Positions 43,331 to 55,744 of a stretch of DNA of 64,000 nt are shown here, piece after piece. The notes under the pieces are model-generated. The model did not search any database, was not told the origin of the DNA, and was given only the letters and a program-made list of their open reading frames with translations. Each line of letters opens with the position of its first letter. Position 1 is the stretch's first letter. A program made the position numbers and the translations under genes. Source of the DNA: Vandiemenella viatica (lineage: Eukaryota > Arthropoda > Insecta > Orthoptera > Morabidae); NCBI GenBank assembly GCA_031002005.1, contig CM061919.1:227972739-228036738 (forward strand), read 5' to 3'.

Positions 43331-43767
43331 TGAAATCATTCCTGCACCGAGGAGCCAACACTGTCAACGGTTGCGTCAAAGTTCAGTTAGTATCAGTAGC
43401 AATGTTTGTCTGATCAAGTCCAACCAAGTTCGATGACTTCTTACATCAAAGGTCACTGAAGTCAGTGCCAACTACAGCCGTGCAGTTAATACCTTGTGGA
43501 TTACTCAAAGACTAATATTGTTCAATACCCAGTAGCTTCCTTAACAAACAATCGTTTTTTCCCTAAGTAAAGAACTGTTTTGTGGCATGGGTCATGATTC
43601 AAAAATAACCATCTTATTTGCGGCAAAGACGTTACCTTCTACTTCAGTATCACCTCTGGCGAGAACTTTGAGCTGTTACTACTAGCATCGAAACAGCCCG
43701 AACTCTTCAACTAAACACAACTCCACGTTGAGATCGAAAATCATCGTTTACTTTTTAAGACATTCTG

Positions 43768-43990
43768 CACACGAACCTGTTGGGAGAGCAGTAACACTCG
43801 GGCCTGGAATTCGGGAGGCCGCGGGTTCAAACCCCCGTCTGAACATCCAGATTTCGTTTTTCCGCGCTTTACCAAATTTGCCATAGGTAAACGCCGGTAG
43901 ATCAAAATGCCATGGCTAAATTCCTTTCCGATCCTTGCCCCCATCCTCTCCCGTCTCTTATGATCTCAATGTTGACGAGACGATCATCTC
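43768..43990 (+). mobile_element. SINE, A/B intermediate
   Basis: The head CGAACCTGTTGGGAGAGCAG and B box GGGTTCAAACCCCC are present. The central domain is diverged. The 3' hairpin CGTCTC (43951-43956) with GAGACG (43976-43981) has the family A stem but a loop (TTATGATCTCAATGTTGAC) of the B kind. Confidence 0.82.
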
Positions 43991-44647
43991 GGAAAAAAAA
44001 AGAATCCGTCGTTTAAGATCCAGAAATACACATTTAAGAAACAGCATTACACCTCAAAGTCCATTAAAAATTCTGTTGTCCCAAGTGGACACATTTTTGC
44101 TGCTGCGATCCACGTGCAAATACACCTAACTTTGCAGGTAAGGAAACCAAACCAAACTCCAGTAACTTTACAAGATCTCAAGTGATACAAACAACTGTTG
44201 CCAAGTAGTTGGATTAATATCTTCGGCAAATGTGGTTCAAACGCCTGAATAGTTTTTAAACAATTTCCATTTTAGGGGAATGCCAGGATTTTCCTTTACT
44301 TACATTGGAAATGAGCCAAAATCACGGCTGAATAGCTTATCTCAATCTCATTCAGTAACGTTACTTTAATTCTGTAACAAACAGCGTCAAAGACTGCAGT
44401 TCGAGAGGTTCCAGTTTTTAATCTTGTCGTCATAGAAATTTCTGCTTCCCATGATTTGTCATCAGTATACCAATTAGTTAGTTAATAACATTATGGAAAC
44501 ATTACAATCTACAATTGTCAATGTAGTTAAAAAGAGAAACCGAACGTCTCTTTTGACCATAATTTAGTTTTTCTTTAAATAATTTTTCTACTGCTTTGTA
44601 CCTTCATACGTATGAGATGACGTAGCTTTAAAGAAAGTGTGTTCTGT

Positions 44648-45085
44648 CATTTAATTTTATTGCAATGGAGCGAACGCTCCGGCGGCAAATTCCCTACACA
44701 CCTTTTCCCCCTTTTTTACACCCACTTACATTTTTCCACTACAAATTTCATCTTTAAATACTTTCAACGTTTTTGGTAAATTATTAATAATTTCTTTGGT
44801 AACTTATCCCAGTCCCTGACCCCCTTACCTAAAAAAATAAAAAAATAAAAGATAATCTTCCTACACCTTTGTGCCTGAAATCTAGTGCCAGCTTGTGGCC
44901 ATGACCATCTTTTCCCTTCCGTTCATTACTTTTAATTCTTACGCCAATATCTTTCCATGCCTTGTCACCAATATACGCCTTGAACACTCCCATGATCTTC
45001 ACCCTCCTCCTGTCTCCCAATGAACCCCATTTCAGCTCTTTTATATATCTATTACTGATTGCGTTCCGCGGTAATTTCTAGGAAC
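44648..45085 (-). mobile_element. L2/CR1-like LINE 3' fragment
   Basis: Matches 28507-29000: the 3' UTR (GGCGGCAAATTCCCTACACACC) and the protein end KAWKDIGVRIKSNERKGKDG then LALDFRHKGVGR. It is 5' truncated near 45085. Confidence 0.85.
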
Positions 45086-46016
45086 ATTTTCGAGGTAGTG
45101 GACGTAGTGGAGATGGGCGTGGGAAATGGGACAGTGCAACAGGAAGAGTTGACTGAGGAGTGTAGCAGCGCTTGCTGTGGAGTTCATCACAGGCCCCGTG
45201 GCAACTAATCCAACCCTCTTGGGGCTTCTCCCACACGCGCGTCGCTACTGCTGTCTTGTCAACACAGAGTTGAATAGCGACCTGAATTCACACTGGGCAG
45301 GAAGAATATCAACCACAAACACAAAAAAAAGCTGATACGATTCAAACATATGGCGGTAACCCTCTCCACCTTCAGAATATGGATTTTTTATTTTTTATGT
45401 TTTATGTTTATTTCCTCCTCTTACGCAGCCTGCTACATCTAACCTTACCTCTCTAACTTTAAAGAAGGGAAATTTATTTTTTGCTGTTACATATCCTACT
45501 ATCCTTTTTCCTAAAGGGGCACATAGATTTGTAGAGTTAATATCCGCCTTGTCATCTGTAAAGGGTTTTACTTTTTACTGTACTTCTGGTTGCTATTTTA
45601 TTTTCCTGATTTTATACGGCCTACTTCAGTATTACACAAATTGGGCCATTTATTTATTTAGTTAGTCAAAAATACCGCGCTGATTGCAGAGATATGGCAG
45701 TTTCGAACTTACTATAACAGTGACAGAATATTTCTTAGTTTACTGTTGCAGCGATATCTCTGGACAGTTGTATAAAAACATCTACATCGACTGAATATAA
45801 ATAAATAAAAAGCAACTAATAATTGCTAATTCAAACGCAATTATTTTTTTTCGCGTTAGCTTAACTAATAGAACTGTTATTAAATAACGCTAATAACATC
45901 TAATTTGTAGTAACATCACATGCTGTTATTAGTCAGGCAATGAAAGCAGGGTGCGTGTATCGGTGTTACGATGTAAGTATTCGTATTTGCTTTTCGTTTT
46001 AATTTTTATTTACAGA
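45086..46016. other. unassigned; GC-richer 45090-45300
   Basis: The stretch 45090-45300 is GC-richer (CCACACGCGCGTCGC) than the AT-rich remainder. No coding evidence. Confidence 0.35.
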
Positions 46017-46477
46017 TTTTGTGCGTCCACATTTATTATTGTTTTGCCATTTGGGACCCGTTTCGTAAGGGGTTGATTGAAAGTATAGAGAAAGTACAGA
46101 GAAGAGCCGCTCGATTCGTGACCGCTTGCTACAGTCCTTATGAAAGCGTAACGGAACTGATTAGTAGACTAGGTTGGGAGTCTCTGGTAGATAGATGACA
46201 CGCGTTTCGTTTAAACTTATTGGTAAACATGCGTACTACCACTTTCACTTTCGAGTGTAGTGAAATACTTCTTCCACCAACCTATTTGAGTCGGAAGGAC
46301 AGGAAAGATATTATTAGGGAAATAAGGTGCCGGACTGATTCTTATATGTATTCTTTTTTCCCCTCGTACCATTAGGGATTGGAATGCACAACATAGAGTT
46401 TAGCTTTGGTGCTGAACACCACAATTTTGCCACCCACAATTTTGTGAATTGCAGAGTATATATGTAGATGTAGATTT
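46017..46477 (+). mobile_element. CR1/L2-type LINE 3' fragment, same family as 7077-11722
   Basis: Reads RKGLIESIEKVQRRAARFVT, SVTELISRLGWESLVDR then a stop, followed by ILLPPTYLSRKDRKD. The 3' UTR ends GCAGAGTATATATGTAGATG, matching the tail of the near-intact LINE. It is 5' truncated and inactive. Confidence 0.9.
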
Positions 46478-46679
46478 TACATAACCACTACATTGTTTTC
46501 TAAAATAGGCCCTCGGTTCCTACAGTTTAATTTTTTTTTTTTTCGCGTTGTGTAATTACTGAATCACTCTAGCGGCGCGAGTGGTAATGCTGAGTGACAT
46601 TGTAGAGGTGTGGAGTGGATTTCGTTACCTAACCTGAAACTGTACCACGTATTGGTTCCTGCTCCAAGAGACTGCCGTT

Positions 46680-47040
46680 TGACCTAACACAGACGAGACA
46701 TCTGTTTAAGGTTATTAGAATACGGAACCCAATTGCTTGATTCACACTTCGCCGGTTTTTGGAACTGCCACGTCTCAATCTTAGCCGTTGGGAGCCGCTC
46801 AAAATGTCGATCAACAACTGGTCCGGTCTTCAACGCTTCCTGACCATCCGACATATCTTTTCTTCTACTGTCAGCCAATTTCCTCTTCTTCCCAAGACAC
46901 TTTTTAACAGCTTTTACACATTTATCCCTCCGTACTCCTTTGGGCCACTCATCTTTCAGTTTCATGTCCAGTAACTTCTTCTTTCGTATTATCTCCTCTC
47001 CATTTCTCTTCACATGATCATCCCAATGTAACCTTTATAT
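46680..47040 (-). mobile_element. probable LINE ORF2 C-terminal scrap
   Basis: A minus-strand frame (47013-46684) contains HVKRNGEEIIRKK and DEWPKGVRRDKCVKAVKK, the pattern of an RTE-like C-terminal tail (GH..R, then basic GRPRKRW-like). Similarity is weak and the rest is unrecognised. Confidence 0.45.
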
Positions 47041-47237
47041 CTCTTTGTTCTCACCGAGAGTAAATTTTGAGGAACTGGAAGCATATTTATTTTCAGTTAA
47101 CAAAATGTGTTGAGAAAGTACAGTGGTACATTATTTGGAAGGAAGATACACATCTCTTTAGTTTCTGCCTTCCACGGTTTATCAAGAGATCATTGATGGC
47201 AGTGATGCCTTACCAACCATCAGACTTTAATTTTTAT

Positions 47238-47418
47238 CTTTTTTCTTGTGGTTTTACGCCTCTTGGTCACCAGAGGCTGGAAGGAACCATACCGGCGTTC
47301 GCGTGGAGTGGTTTCTGGAAGCTAAGGAAAATCGAAATTTGGATTGCCAGACGGGAATTCGAACCTGTGACCTCCGAAATGCGAGGCCATAGCGTTACCG
47401 CTCACCAACCACGGTCGA
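47238..47418 (-). mobile_element. SINE family B, internally deleted
   Basis: The tail TTGTGGTTTTACGCCTCTTGG, a shortened central domain, and a head with GGGAATTCGAACCTGTGACC to CCACGGTCG. Confidence 0.82.
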
Positions 47419-48136
47419 ATCACTAGATAACAGCTTTTGAAAGGCGATCGGTTCATTCTAAGGAATCACTTTACTTAGACCATAAAACCAGCGATAATTG
47501 AGTCTGGATGTTTTAAAGTGTATCCTCGCGAAGCCTGGTGCAGCCACTGTGCTAACTCATCAGAGCCATCATTTAACTTCGCTGCGACGAATGCTCGTTT
47601 TTGTTCGCACGCTTGTTGAAACACTGTCTACTTGCGCCTGCGTCCATTACCGAAGCACCTTGACAGAGCGCCAGCGGCATTTCCGTGGGAGAAAGGGTCC
47701 GGAACCAGGCACCGCACTTGGTTAGCCAACCGCTCATCCGCCGTACGGCCCACACCTCGCACTTTGGCTAACACTGCGAGCTTAAACAGACGAGAGTAAA
47801 TGCCAACTATAGATTGTTAATCATCCGGAAACTTCATACTGATTATTAAAATTCACTGTCACTAGAGAAGTGAACGTGGCTTGGATAATATGCTATAAGG
47901 AAATCACTCGGTAATAACATAAAAGTTGGACGAACAATGGAATAGAGTAAATAAACTACTTTCGGACTTCCAGCCACGTAGAAAAGTCACAATTGTGGGA
48001 CGTTTCGAAGGCGTCTACCTACGGTTGAAAATGAGGGCTGAGATACTCCTTATTTACGCGACTGGAAGCCCGCGAAAGTTTATTTACAACGCCGTGAAAA
48101 ACTTCGATCTTAAATGGAATACAGTTTTACGGATTG

Positions 48137-48347
48137 TACCGACTGAACCTGGTGGGTAAGCTATAACGCCCGGGCCGGACATTCGTGTTTCAAATCCTCG
48201 TCCGTCGTTTCTCATTTTAGTTTTCCATGTTTCCCGAAATCGCTCCAGGCGAATGCTGGGTTGGCTCCTTCTAAAAGATATGGCCGAATTCCTTGCTGTT
48301 CCTTGTCCCTAATACTCTCCCGTCTCTAACGTCGACAAGGCCCTCCA
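48137..48347 (+). mobile_element. SINE family B, diverged
   Basis: The head ACCGAACCTGGTGGGTAAG, a central domain with GCTCCAGGCGAATGCTGGG, and a 3' part CCCGTCTCTAACGTCGACAAGG. The hairpin is eroded. Confidence 0.82.
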
Positions 48348-48539
48348 AAAAGTGCATTTTCCGATCATCACGGTTCTATAGAATGACGGTGGTTTCTTCA
48401 GAAGGGGAAGAAAGGGAACAAGGGGGGGGCGGATAGGAAATCCCTTGAAGGTGCATAAATGTAGTTCGATTCGCTCTTCACACTACACTTCCTTTCCTTG
48501 AAATAACAGTGATATTAGGAGCTATAATTTCTCAGCATT

Positions 48540-49321
48540 ACACGCCCACTTCGTCTACTTCAGTTCTCTACAGACACTAGAGCAGTGTGCAGACTCGCTG
48601 AATACAATGAATGATGTCACATTGTGTTCAGCGATGAATCGCGGTTCTGCACTACCTCTGATGACTACCGTCGGCGAGTATGGTGGTGATCTGGGGAGAC
48701 GTCCCACTCTTCCAGTGTTATGGAGAGGCACAGTAGTGTTACTTCTGGCGTCATCGTGTGGGGAGATCATGGTTGGTAGTGAAGAGGGAACTCTGACAGC
48801 ACACACTCCGGTACTTCACGGATAACCTGCGTCCTCGTGTCTTACCTCTTGCGACAGTATCGCGGTGCCATTTTTCTACAAGACATTGCTGGTCCATACA
48901 CGAACGTGTCTCTATGAACTGTCTGTTGTTGTTCTTCGGGCTTTAGGGCGCTTCAACATCGAGGTTATTAGCACCCATGAACTGTCTGCGTGATGCTTAG
49001 GTACTCTCGTGGCCCAGATCTTTCCCCGATAGAACATGTGGGACAAACTCGGACGTCAACTCCGTCTTATTGCCAGTATCCAGGATATCAAGGGCCCGTT
49101 TATCACAGGAGAGAATACGGCTTCGTTACACCCTTCGCAACTGTGCATGCATCCAGGACAAACTGTATGCAACGCCATACTGATTGATATGCGTGCTCAT
49201 ACTGTTAAGTTCTTTGTAAATTTGATTCAATTTTCTAATCACTGGAATAACTTCTTAACAAGTGAAGATTCATTTCTTTTCCTCCTTCCATTCTGGGTGC
49301 TTCACTTTTTTTGTCGGGCAG
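48540..49321 (+). mobile_element. Tc1/mariner-like transposon remnant (3' part)
   Basis: Plus-strand transposase scraps: near 48670-48720 a WRR-like region and RRPTLPVLWRGTVV, then GPDLSPIEHV near 49010 (the DDE-terminal SPDLxPIEHVW block). The right end ACTTTTTTTGTCGGGCAGTG at about 49301-49321 looks like a terminal repeat. The left end is missing. A 51-bp retroposed fragment interrupts it at 48926-48976. Confidence 0.82.
48926..48976 (-). mobile_element. 51-bp SINE 3'-tail insertion with exact 12-bp target duplication
   Basis: ATGAACTGTCTG is repeated exactly at 48914-48925 and 48977-48988. Minus-strand content is GGGTGCT, loop AATAACCTCGATGTTGA, AGCGCCC, then an AACAACAA tail. Arms pair over 7 bp including one U-G. 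Same unit as 5215-5271. Confidence 0.92.
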
Positions 49322-52300
49322 TGTATATGTTATACAATTTCCTAAGCTCACTCACCTCAATAGCTATTGACTGGAGAACGGTGTCACGTGTCAGCCTTCG
49401 CTCGCAAATAAACAGCTACCAGAGATATCATTAGAAGAAATTATGAGGTTATGTCCACAATTTAATAGCTGAGCAACTGCCACCAAATTAATTGCCATAA
49501 TACATTGATGAAAATTGCTTTTCGTAGTATTTGTTAAAAAAAAAGACTTTACTGCTGGAAAAATTTGGAACGTCTTTTCAGTAACATGTTGCTAATGAAA
49601 GCAACGTAAAAAATTAAAAAACTTAAATAACTCTTGGTCTTTGCTGTAACCACGAATGACAATTATCAATTAGGCCTAGGCTAAATTTCAATTTTAATTA
49701 AAACTTTCGCTAATGTTGTTGCTTAACCACAGTTTATACATTATGATTATTTACTTTTACGTATTTTAATGACCACTTTAGTTAATGATCTATGTTAATG
49801 TTAGCTGCACGTGAGTTATTAGGTTGTCTAAAGTGGATATCAGTCCAGATATGTTACCGAAACGAGTATTGCAGCAATTCATTTCTTCGGAGTTGCTCAA
49901 CTGTTTAATAATCTGGAACCTGTATTAAGTTCTCTGGTCGTTACAGACACTATGAGCAAAGATTACATTATGAATGCCCAGTCTAAATAAAAAAAAAAAA
50001 AAAAACGTGATGCTTTCGAAACAAACAGCAACCTTCAAATTTTGCAGAATGAACTTGAAGGGTCAAATAAAAGTGAAGTTTGTATTTCAGCAAGTTCGAT
50101 TCTACGACCTTTGAAACAATTTTACGATAGCGCTATCGTCCCTGTCCGTGTTTAGCACCTACATCTATTAATACTTCTGAGCTCTTCAAGGGTGAAACAC
50201 AGGTCAAGTCTGTATTTGGTCAGATCAGGTCTGCCTGTCATAATCTGTGCCCTTAAAAGGAGGGACTATTCTAGACCCGTGACAGTACGAAAGGGGAAGA
50301 AAAAAAAAAACGATCACGCGCTTACACTAGTTTATAATAAACTTCTCTAAGTAAGGAGCAGCACAATCTCTGGTTGGCATGTAGAAGTGAGCATCGCTGG
50401 CGACCAGAGCAGAGAGATTGGTTATTGTTAAAAAAAAAAAAAGGGCTAATATCGTTAAAATTGATTAGCATAATGTTGTATGTGGTAAACCCGAAGAATA
50501 CGAACATTAAAGTATAACTGTTAGAATTAAAATATGAAGTATTTGCATAGATTGTGTAAAAACGAGAATTGAAGGTTTTAAGTGTGATAACAAATGCTGA
50601 CTTAATGAAACGGAAGCAGTTGAATTTGTATGAATAAGAGAAAAAATGCTTTTTTTTTTTAAATACTTAAACTAAAATTGAATAAGCGATCAGAAATAAG
50701 ATTTATATTAAAAAACCACACACACAGGGGATTCTGCGATAACCGTAGCGCTGCAATTTGTTGATGAATTCTTATGTAACTCGACGAGACAAATCGAAAA
50801 TGATTTTTTTTTTTTGGTTGATATATCGCTCATTTATGGAGATATTGTCTCTCAAAAGTGAGGAAGTGAGGGTGATATCAGGCCTGGACCAGAAAATAAA
50901 TTCACCAAAACCCCTATATCTGCACGGTGGAAACGCACTATAGGTATTTTCTTTCTAGCGGTTGTTTCTAGGTTGAAATACGGCCTGAACCACAAGAACC
51001 TATAACTGATTTTTAACATACTATACCTCTAAAGCCAAGAGATACCAAAAAAGTATTATTTATTTTTGATTTGTTTCGTCTACTTCTACAAGAATTCATC
51101 AGATTGTTGTGCCACGGTAATGATAGAACTACCAAAAAACGTAATGTTTTAAGGTTGGTAAGATTACTAAATCAAATTACACTTCCAGCTAGTCTTAAAC
51201 TACCTATGCGGAAATTGTAAAAAAAGCAACAGAAATCATAGACCACAGGAAGAAAAAAAATGAAACCAGATTCATACCAAAATACATTTGTTTTGAGCTC
51301 TTTTGGTTAAAGTATAATAATACTATGAAAGGGAATGAAAGCAAGAAGATCGATATACTGACAATGTTCTAGTGAAGAACGATTGAGCAGCCGTATTCAA
51401 ATGAGCGATGTGATGCTACTTCGTTCCTTCTGCGACACGCCTTCAATTTACTCGAAAACATCTAAGCTCTCTAATCAGTTCTTATCACGGATTTTATTTG
51501 ATCGAAACGCCCAGACAAATTGATAGTCGTCCCTATCTCAAAGCACGAGGTCGACCAGCGTTTATCGAAGGAAGATGCAATCGATTGCACAACCTGTTAC
51601 GGCGGACAGATATCGGTTACAAGCAGTGTCCATTACTTCACTCCCATCGGTCTTATCTTCGTTTCGTATCAGGTGTCACTTAGCGACAGAAATCAAATAG
51701 TGCTACGATACTGTTGCCTGGTTCGTGGACTTCGAGCGAATACAATGTTAGCGAGTGAGGCTAATGAAACCGGTACAATATAATACTGATTAAAGAACCT
51801 ATAAGCGTTTTCCCCGGATTTTAGTGCATGTGAAGATACATATTTTTATTTTCGGTTTTACCTTTTTACACTTACCAGACATTTACCATTATTTGAGTTT
51901 CTTCTTTCTGACTAAGAATTTCTTGTACTCATCCAATACCTTAACAGTTAATCCTAATCTCAATATCATTAAATATTTAATTATATATCTTCTCGAATAA
52001 TTCATTCAATCTTCTTTGAACCATCAAGCATAAAATTTATTTTTTAATCTTACATCAACTGTATAATATACGATTAATACTTATCTTTGGTGCATTTATC
52101 CATACATCATTTTCTGCTGAAGTACAATATTTACAGTTGATATACCAGTTCTTTTTCTTTGAGCCCTTAGACAGTATACAGTTCATTAACAATTATTCAT
52201 AAACTTGTCTACCACAAGGGGAGATACAATTTCATTTTTAGCTTCTTAAAGCCTCCTGTTTCGTATAAATCGTCCAATGTACGTGCTTCCATCAAACAAT

Positions 52301-53064
52301 TCTTTTTTCTGATGTCTTGTTTTCATTTGTCTGCCATCGATTATCGTATTAACCCATCAACTAAATTGCCAAGTTTAATAATACAGTCAATGATCTTACT
52401 TTTACAAACAGTAACATAATTTCTAGTAAGGACTATGTACTTACAAACCATTTTGCTTTTCCTAGGTATGGATTTATACTTTAGGTGTATTCAAATGTAA
52501 GGAACAGACTCCTGTTATTTTCAGTAAATTCGGTCTCTGCAAAACTATACTGAGACATAATTTACTCCTAGCTTCAACTATTAGTAAAACGGTAAAATTA
52601 AGTGTTATATTTGCTGAACAACTAACATTATCACCAACGGATGCCAGAAGAAACAACTTTTTAAGGTTGATCTACTTAATTATTTTTGTTGAAACATTTT
52701 GTATCATTTACTTCATAAGTTATTGATGAAGTGGAGTTGATCATTTGCCTTTTTTCTAAGCGAGCATGTGTCCGAAAACAATTTTGAGTGTTTGTGCCAT
52801 TTACTGCCGCAATATCGCACCATCTGTTCGGTCTCTGGTAGCACGAGAGTTAAGAGATAAAACCGTCAACAGAGCACTCAATCTTCCTAGTTTTATCTTT
52901 CGCTGCAGTACGACAGAAGTCACCAGACTGCAGGCTTTATATAAAAAAAAAAAAAAAAATCATTCACAGAATTTTAGTAGTAGCTATATCAGAACCTGCA
53001 GCTTCACATACAGAAGTAAAAACTTTTGTTGTAGAATATCTCCTTTAGTTAGGTTAGTCTTAAA
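49322..53064. other. long AT-rich stretch, no supported gene
   Basis: Over 3.7 kb with homopolymer runs but no recognised element. A plus-strand frame at 51520-51783 has VVPISKHE and TCYGGQIS, a faint echo of a serine protease C-terminal segment, but cysteine spacing and splice phase do not fit. A 60-codon frame at 52474-52656 is not convincing. Confidence 0.45.
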
Positions 53065-53125
53065 CATGGTTTTAACGGAAGTCATCTTTGCGGAAGCTGA
53101 TGCTGATGTTCAGTGTTTGACATCA

Positions 53126-53208
53126 GCGGAAGCGGGTGTTTTGCGGAAGCGGGTGTTTTGCGGAAGCGGGTGTTTTGCGGAAGCGGGTGTTTTGCGGAAG
53201 CGGGTGCG
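53126..53208. repeat. 17-bp subterminal tandem repeat, about 4.8 units
   Basis: Unit GCGGAAGCGGGTGTTTT starting at 53126, 53143, 53160, 53177 and 53194 (partial). The homologous place in the 27265-28287 copy has only about one and a half units. Confidence 0.97.
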
Positions 53209-54186
53209 GGGGCGAAAAAATAAATTTATAATTATTTAGATTTTAATATTTATCAAAAATAAATTTAAAATCAAGATAATCTTTTTTTCATAAGTGTATT
53301 TCCCTATAATACTTCCATACCGATTTATTTTTGCCTCGTGTTTTAACAACAAAAACGCGGGATGATTTCACAATTAAATTATTTACATAACTACGTACAC
53401 GTCTAAAAACCAATCTTTGTCATATCAACTTTGCGGAGTTCGTGGTGCAACTAAGTCAAGCTCCAAGTTCAAGGCCACGCCACCGCAAATCTCCATACTA
53501 TTTTTTATTTTTTCTCTCTCTATACCCTGTAACGTACCCTGTACTGCTCCTTATTTTTGTAGAGAACACATGTGTTACTTTATCATATTTTTAAAAATAT
53601 ACTTTTTGCTTATATTTCCTGCACCAGACCAGTACATAAGGATTTCCTTAATCCCTCTTTGTCCGTTGCTGGTTTTATTTCGATACTCACGCCGTAAATC
53701 AAATTATTAATCAAATTCTTACCATACAAACTTTAAATCAACTCCTTTGTCTATATCTATATTTCAATCTCAATATCAAATAAAACACTTCCTACTTATC
53801 TCAGAATTCCTATATTTTCTATTAAACAAACAATTATCATTCCCAAAGTCATATTCCATTATCTTTATCAAAACCCTAAACTTTCTGCCCTCAGGCTAAT
53901 ATTTTCCTCTTCTTAATCCCGCCAGGATTCTTCGTGGCTTCGATCTAGCCATTCTGTTTCATCTCTTCTTTTAAATTGTGTTCTTTCCAAAACCAACTCG
54001 TCCTCTTCCTTTCAAATCTTTTCTTCAACTCTATCGACTGTTCTTTATTTTCCAGAAATCTCATATTCATCTTGACATACTTTGACCTTGGAACTTAAAA
54101 ATCAGAGTAAATTTATACAATTATTAAATAAAAAAAATAGCTTTATTAATGTCTAAATCACAAAATGTGAGGTTGTGTATCGCACA

Positions 54187-54382
54187 ACCCCTTGTCGACG
54201 TCGAGCTCATTAGAGGCGGGTAACGATGGGTGCTAGGAAAGGTAAGGAATTCGGCCATGGCCTTTTTAAAGAAAGCATTCACTTGGAGTGATATGGGGAA
54301 ACCATGGAAAACAAAAATCTGGATGTCCGGAAGGGGATTCGACCCGCGTCCTCCCGAATGCTCACCCATCACGCTCGGTTCC
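54187..54382 (-). mobile_element. SINE family B inside the hAT element
   Basis: The tail side ACCCCTTGTCGACGTCGAGC, the central domain (GGCCATGGCC), and the head CCTCCCGAATGC to CACGCTCGGT. Part of the central domain and head is deleted. Confidence 0.85.
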
Positions 54383-54506
54383 CTGCTTGTCACAATGCTC
54401 TCAACCGCATTCACAGTACAACTTGTAGGACCTACGATGATCCGATTTTCGATAAAGAACTCTGGATGGGCAGTGAAGGGGGTTACAGGATTACATGTAG
54501 GACGTA

Positions 54507-54743
54507 TTGGATTTTGTTGGACTCCCAGGAAACCAAAACTGGTCCTTGCTGTCTAACAAGCTATGGATATGGGAGGAAGCTATTGGAGGAAACATCCTGC
54601 GAGTGTGTGATAAGGACACATTGTTTGCCGCGAGAAAGTATGAGAGGAAAGTATTGCCTGGAACATTTTGTTGGACCCCTTCTATTAGCGTAAATGGGCG
54701 AACGCATCTTACGGTAGTTCTACACGGATGTCCTATAAATTGA
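54507..54743 (+). other. 78-codon frame conserved between two hAT copies
   Basis: Contains SLLSNKLW, GGNILRVCDKDTLFAARKYE and GTFCW. The opposite-strand frame at 27812-27612 of the other copy has the corresponding SLLSNKLW, GGNILRECDKDTLCAARKYE and GTFCW without stops. Roughly 70 percent identity over about 55 residues. I do not recognise the protein; it could be a captured exon or a remnant of the transposase. Coding status is uncertain. Confidence 0.4.
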
Positions 54744-55055
54744 ACCTTGAATAGGCCGCTTTACTTTACATGCAAGTTAAAACTTGTAAATTCGTTTCTT
54801 AGGTAATAATACCGTTCAGTTCATTGTAACTTTTATTGCAAGATCGCCAGAAAAAAAAACTACTTTTTTGCTATCTAAACAACGATGGGCAGAATCTCGT
54901 ATAAAAAGAAAAGAATAATGTATATTTCAATGTAAACAAAACATCCGCCATACATCCGCATTAAAAATTGTGGTTGCGAAAGGGGATGTAGTAGGATTTC
55001 ACGCGAAAGTTCCGCACTTGTGGATGCGGATATCCGCTCCATCCCTAGTCTTAAA

Positions 55056-55744
55056 CGGCAACCGTAGGCTTAACTCTAGCGCCTTATTTTAGAGGATGCA
55101 CTTGTATGCTTGATACCTTACCCGTATTTCTTGTGGATCTGCCAGCCAGTAACAGCTTGTATCAAACACTAATTATTCCTGTGAATAGAAAGAAAAATAA
55201 ATCCGATGGAATATTGACTACTTGTTCGATCGACCAGATATGTCAAGGTAAAGGCATCTACCCCTCGCGTTACAGACGTCAATGCGATTGTTTTGTATGG
55301 AGCGCTGCATTCAAATGTTTTTAGCTGCCATCTCATCAGACCAAACGATATTAATAACACCTTAACCTAACAGAGTAATCTCTTCCCTCTCAAAGAAACT
55401 AATTATTCCTGTGCTTCTTAATAGGGTAAGAGGCCACTTTGATTGTTCCTGGCGTTCAGCTTTTTTTTTTTTTTTTTCACTAAATAAGGAAGCCTTTTAG
55501 CCGATGCCGCTAACGTGCAAATAACTGAACTAGTCGTGACACTGCTGTGGAAGAGAGAATTTTTTTATCCCTCATTTCGTCAGAACTACAGCATTAAACG
55601 GTGCGATTTGAAGAGAGGTTGGGAGTAGTACTTCGCCAACATCAGGTCAATGGATAGTCACGGTAGAGAAGCTTTCTGACGACCCTCGTGTTATGCTAGG
55701 TCTAGTATGTATAGCTGAAGTATGAGACAATTTACTTTGAAACT
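55056..55744. other. unassigned, with poly-T at about 55460
   Basis: A 72-codon frame at 55106-55324 is not recognisable. A run of about 18 T lies at 55460-55478. Confidence 0.4.

Larger units (their letters stand above)
53065..55047 (-). mobile_element. Non-autonomous hAT-like transposon with exact 8-bp target duplication
   Basis: GTCTTAAA is repeated exactly at 53057-53064 and 55048-55055. The ends read CATGGTTTTAACGGAAGTC at the left and, reversed, TAGGGATGGAGCGGATATCC at the right. Relative to 27265-28287 the element is in opposite orientation. Its left part (53065-53482) and right part (about 54413-55047) align with that copy. About 930 bp between them, including a family B SINE, are extra. 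A 17-bp repeat is amplified next to the left end. Confidence 0.9.

Noticed and set aside
51520..51783. Possible last exon of the serine protease (VVPISKHE, TCYGGQIS)
   Set aside because: No GDSGGP, cysteine spacing is wrong, splice phase does not match the exon ending at 15091, and it is 36 kb away.
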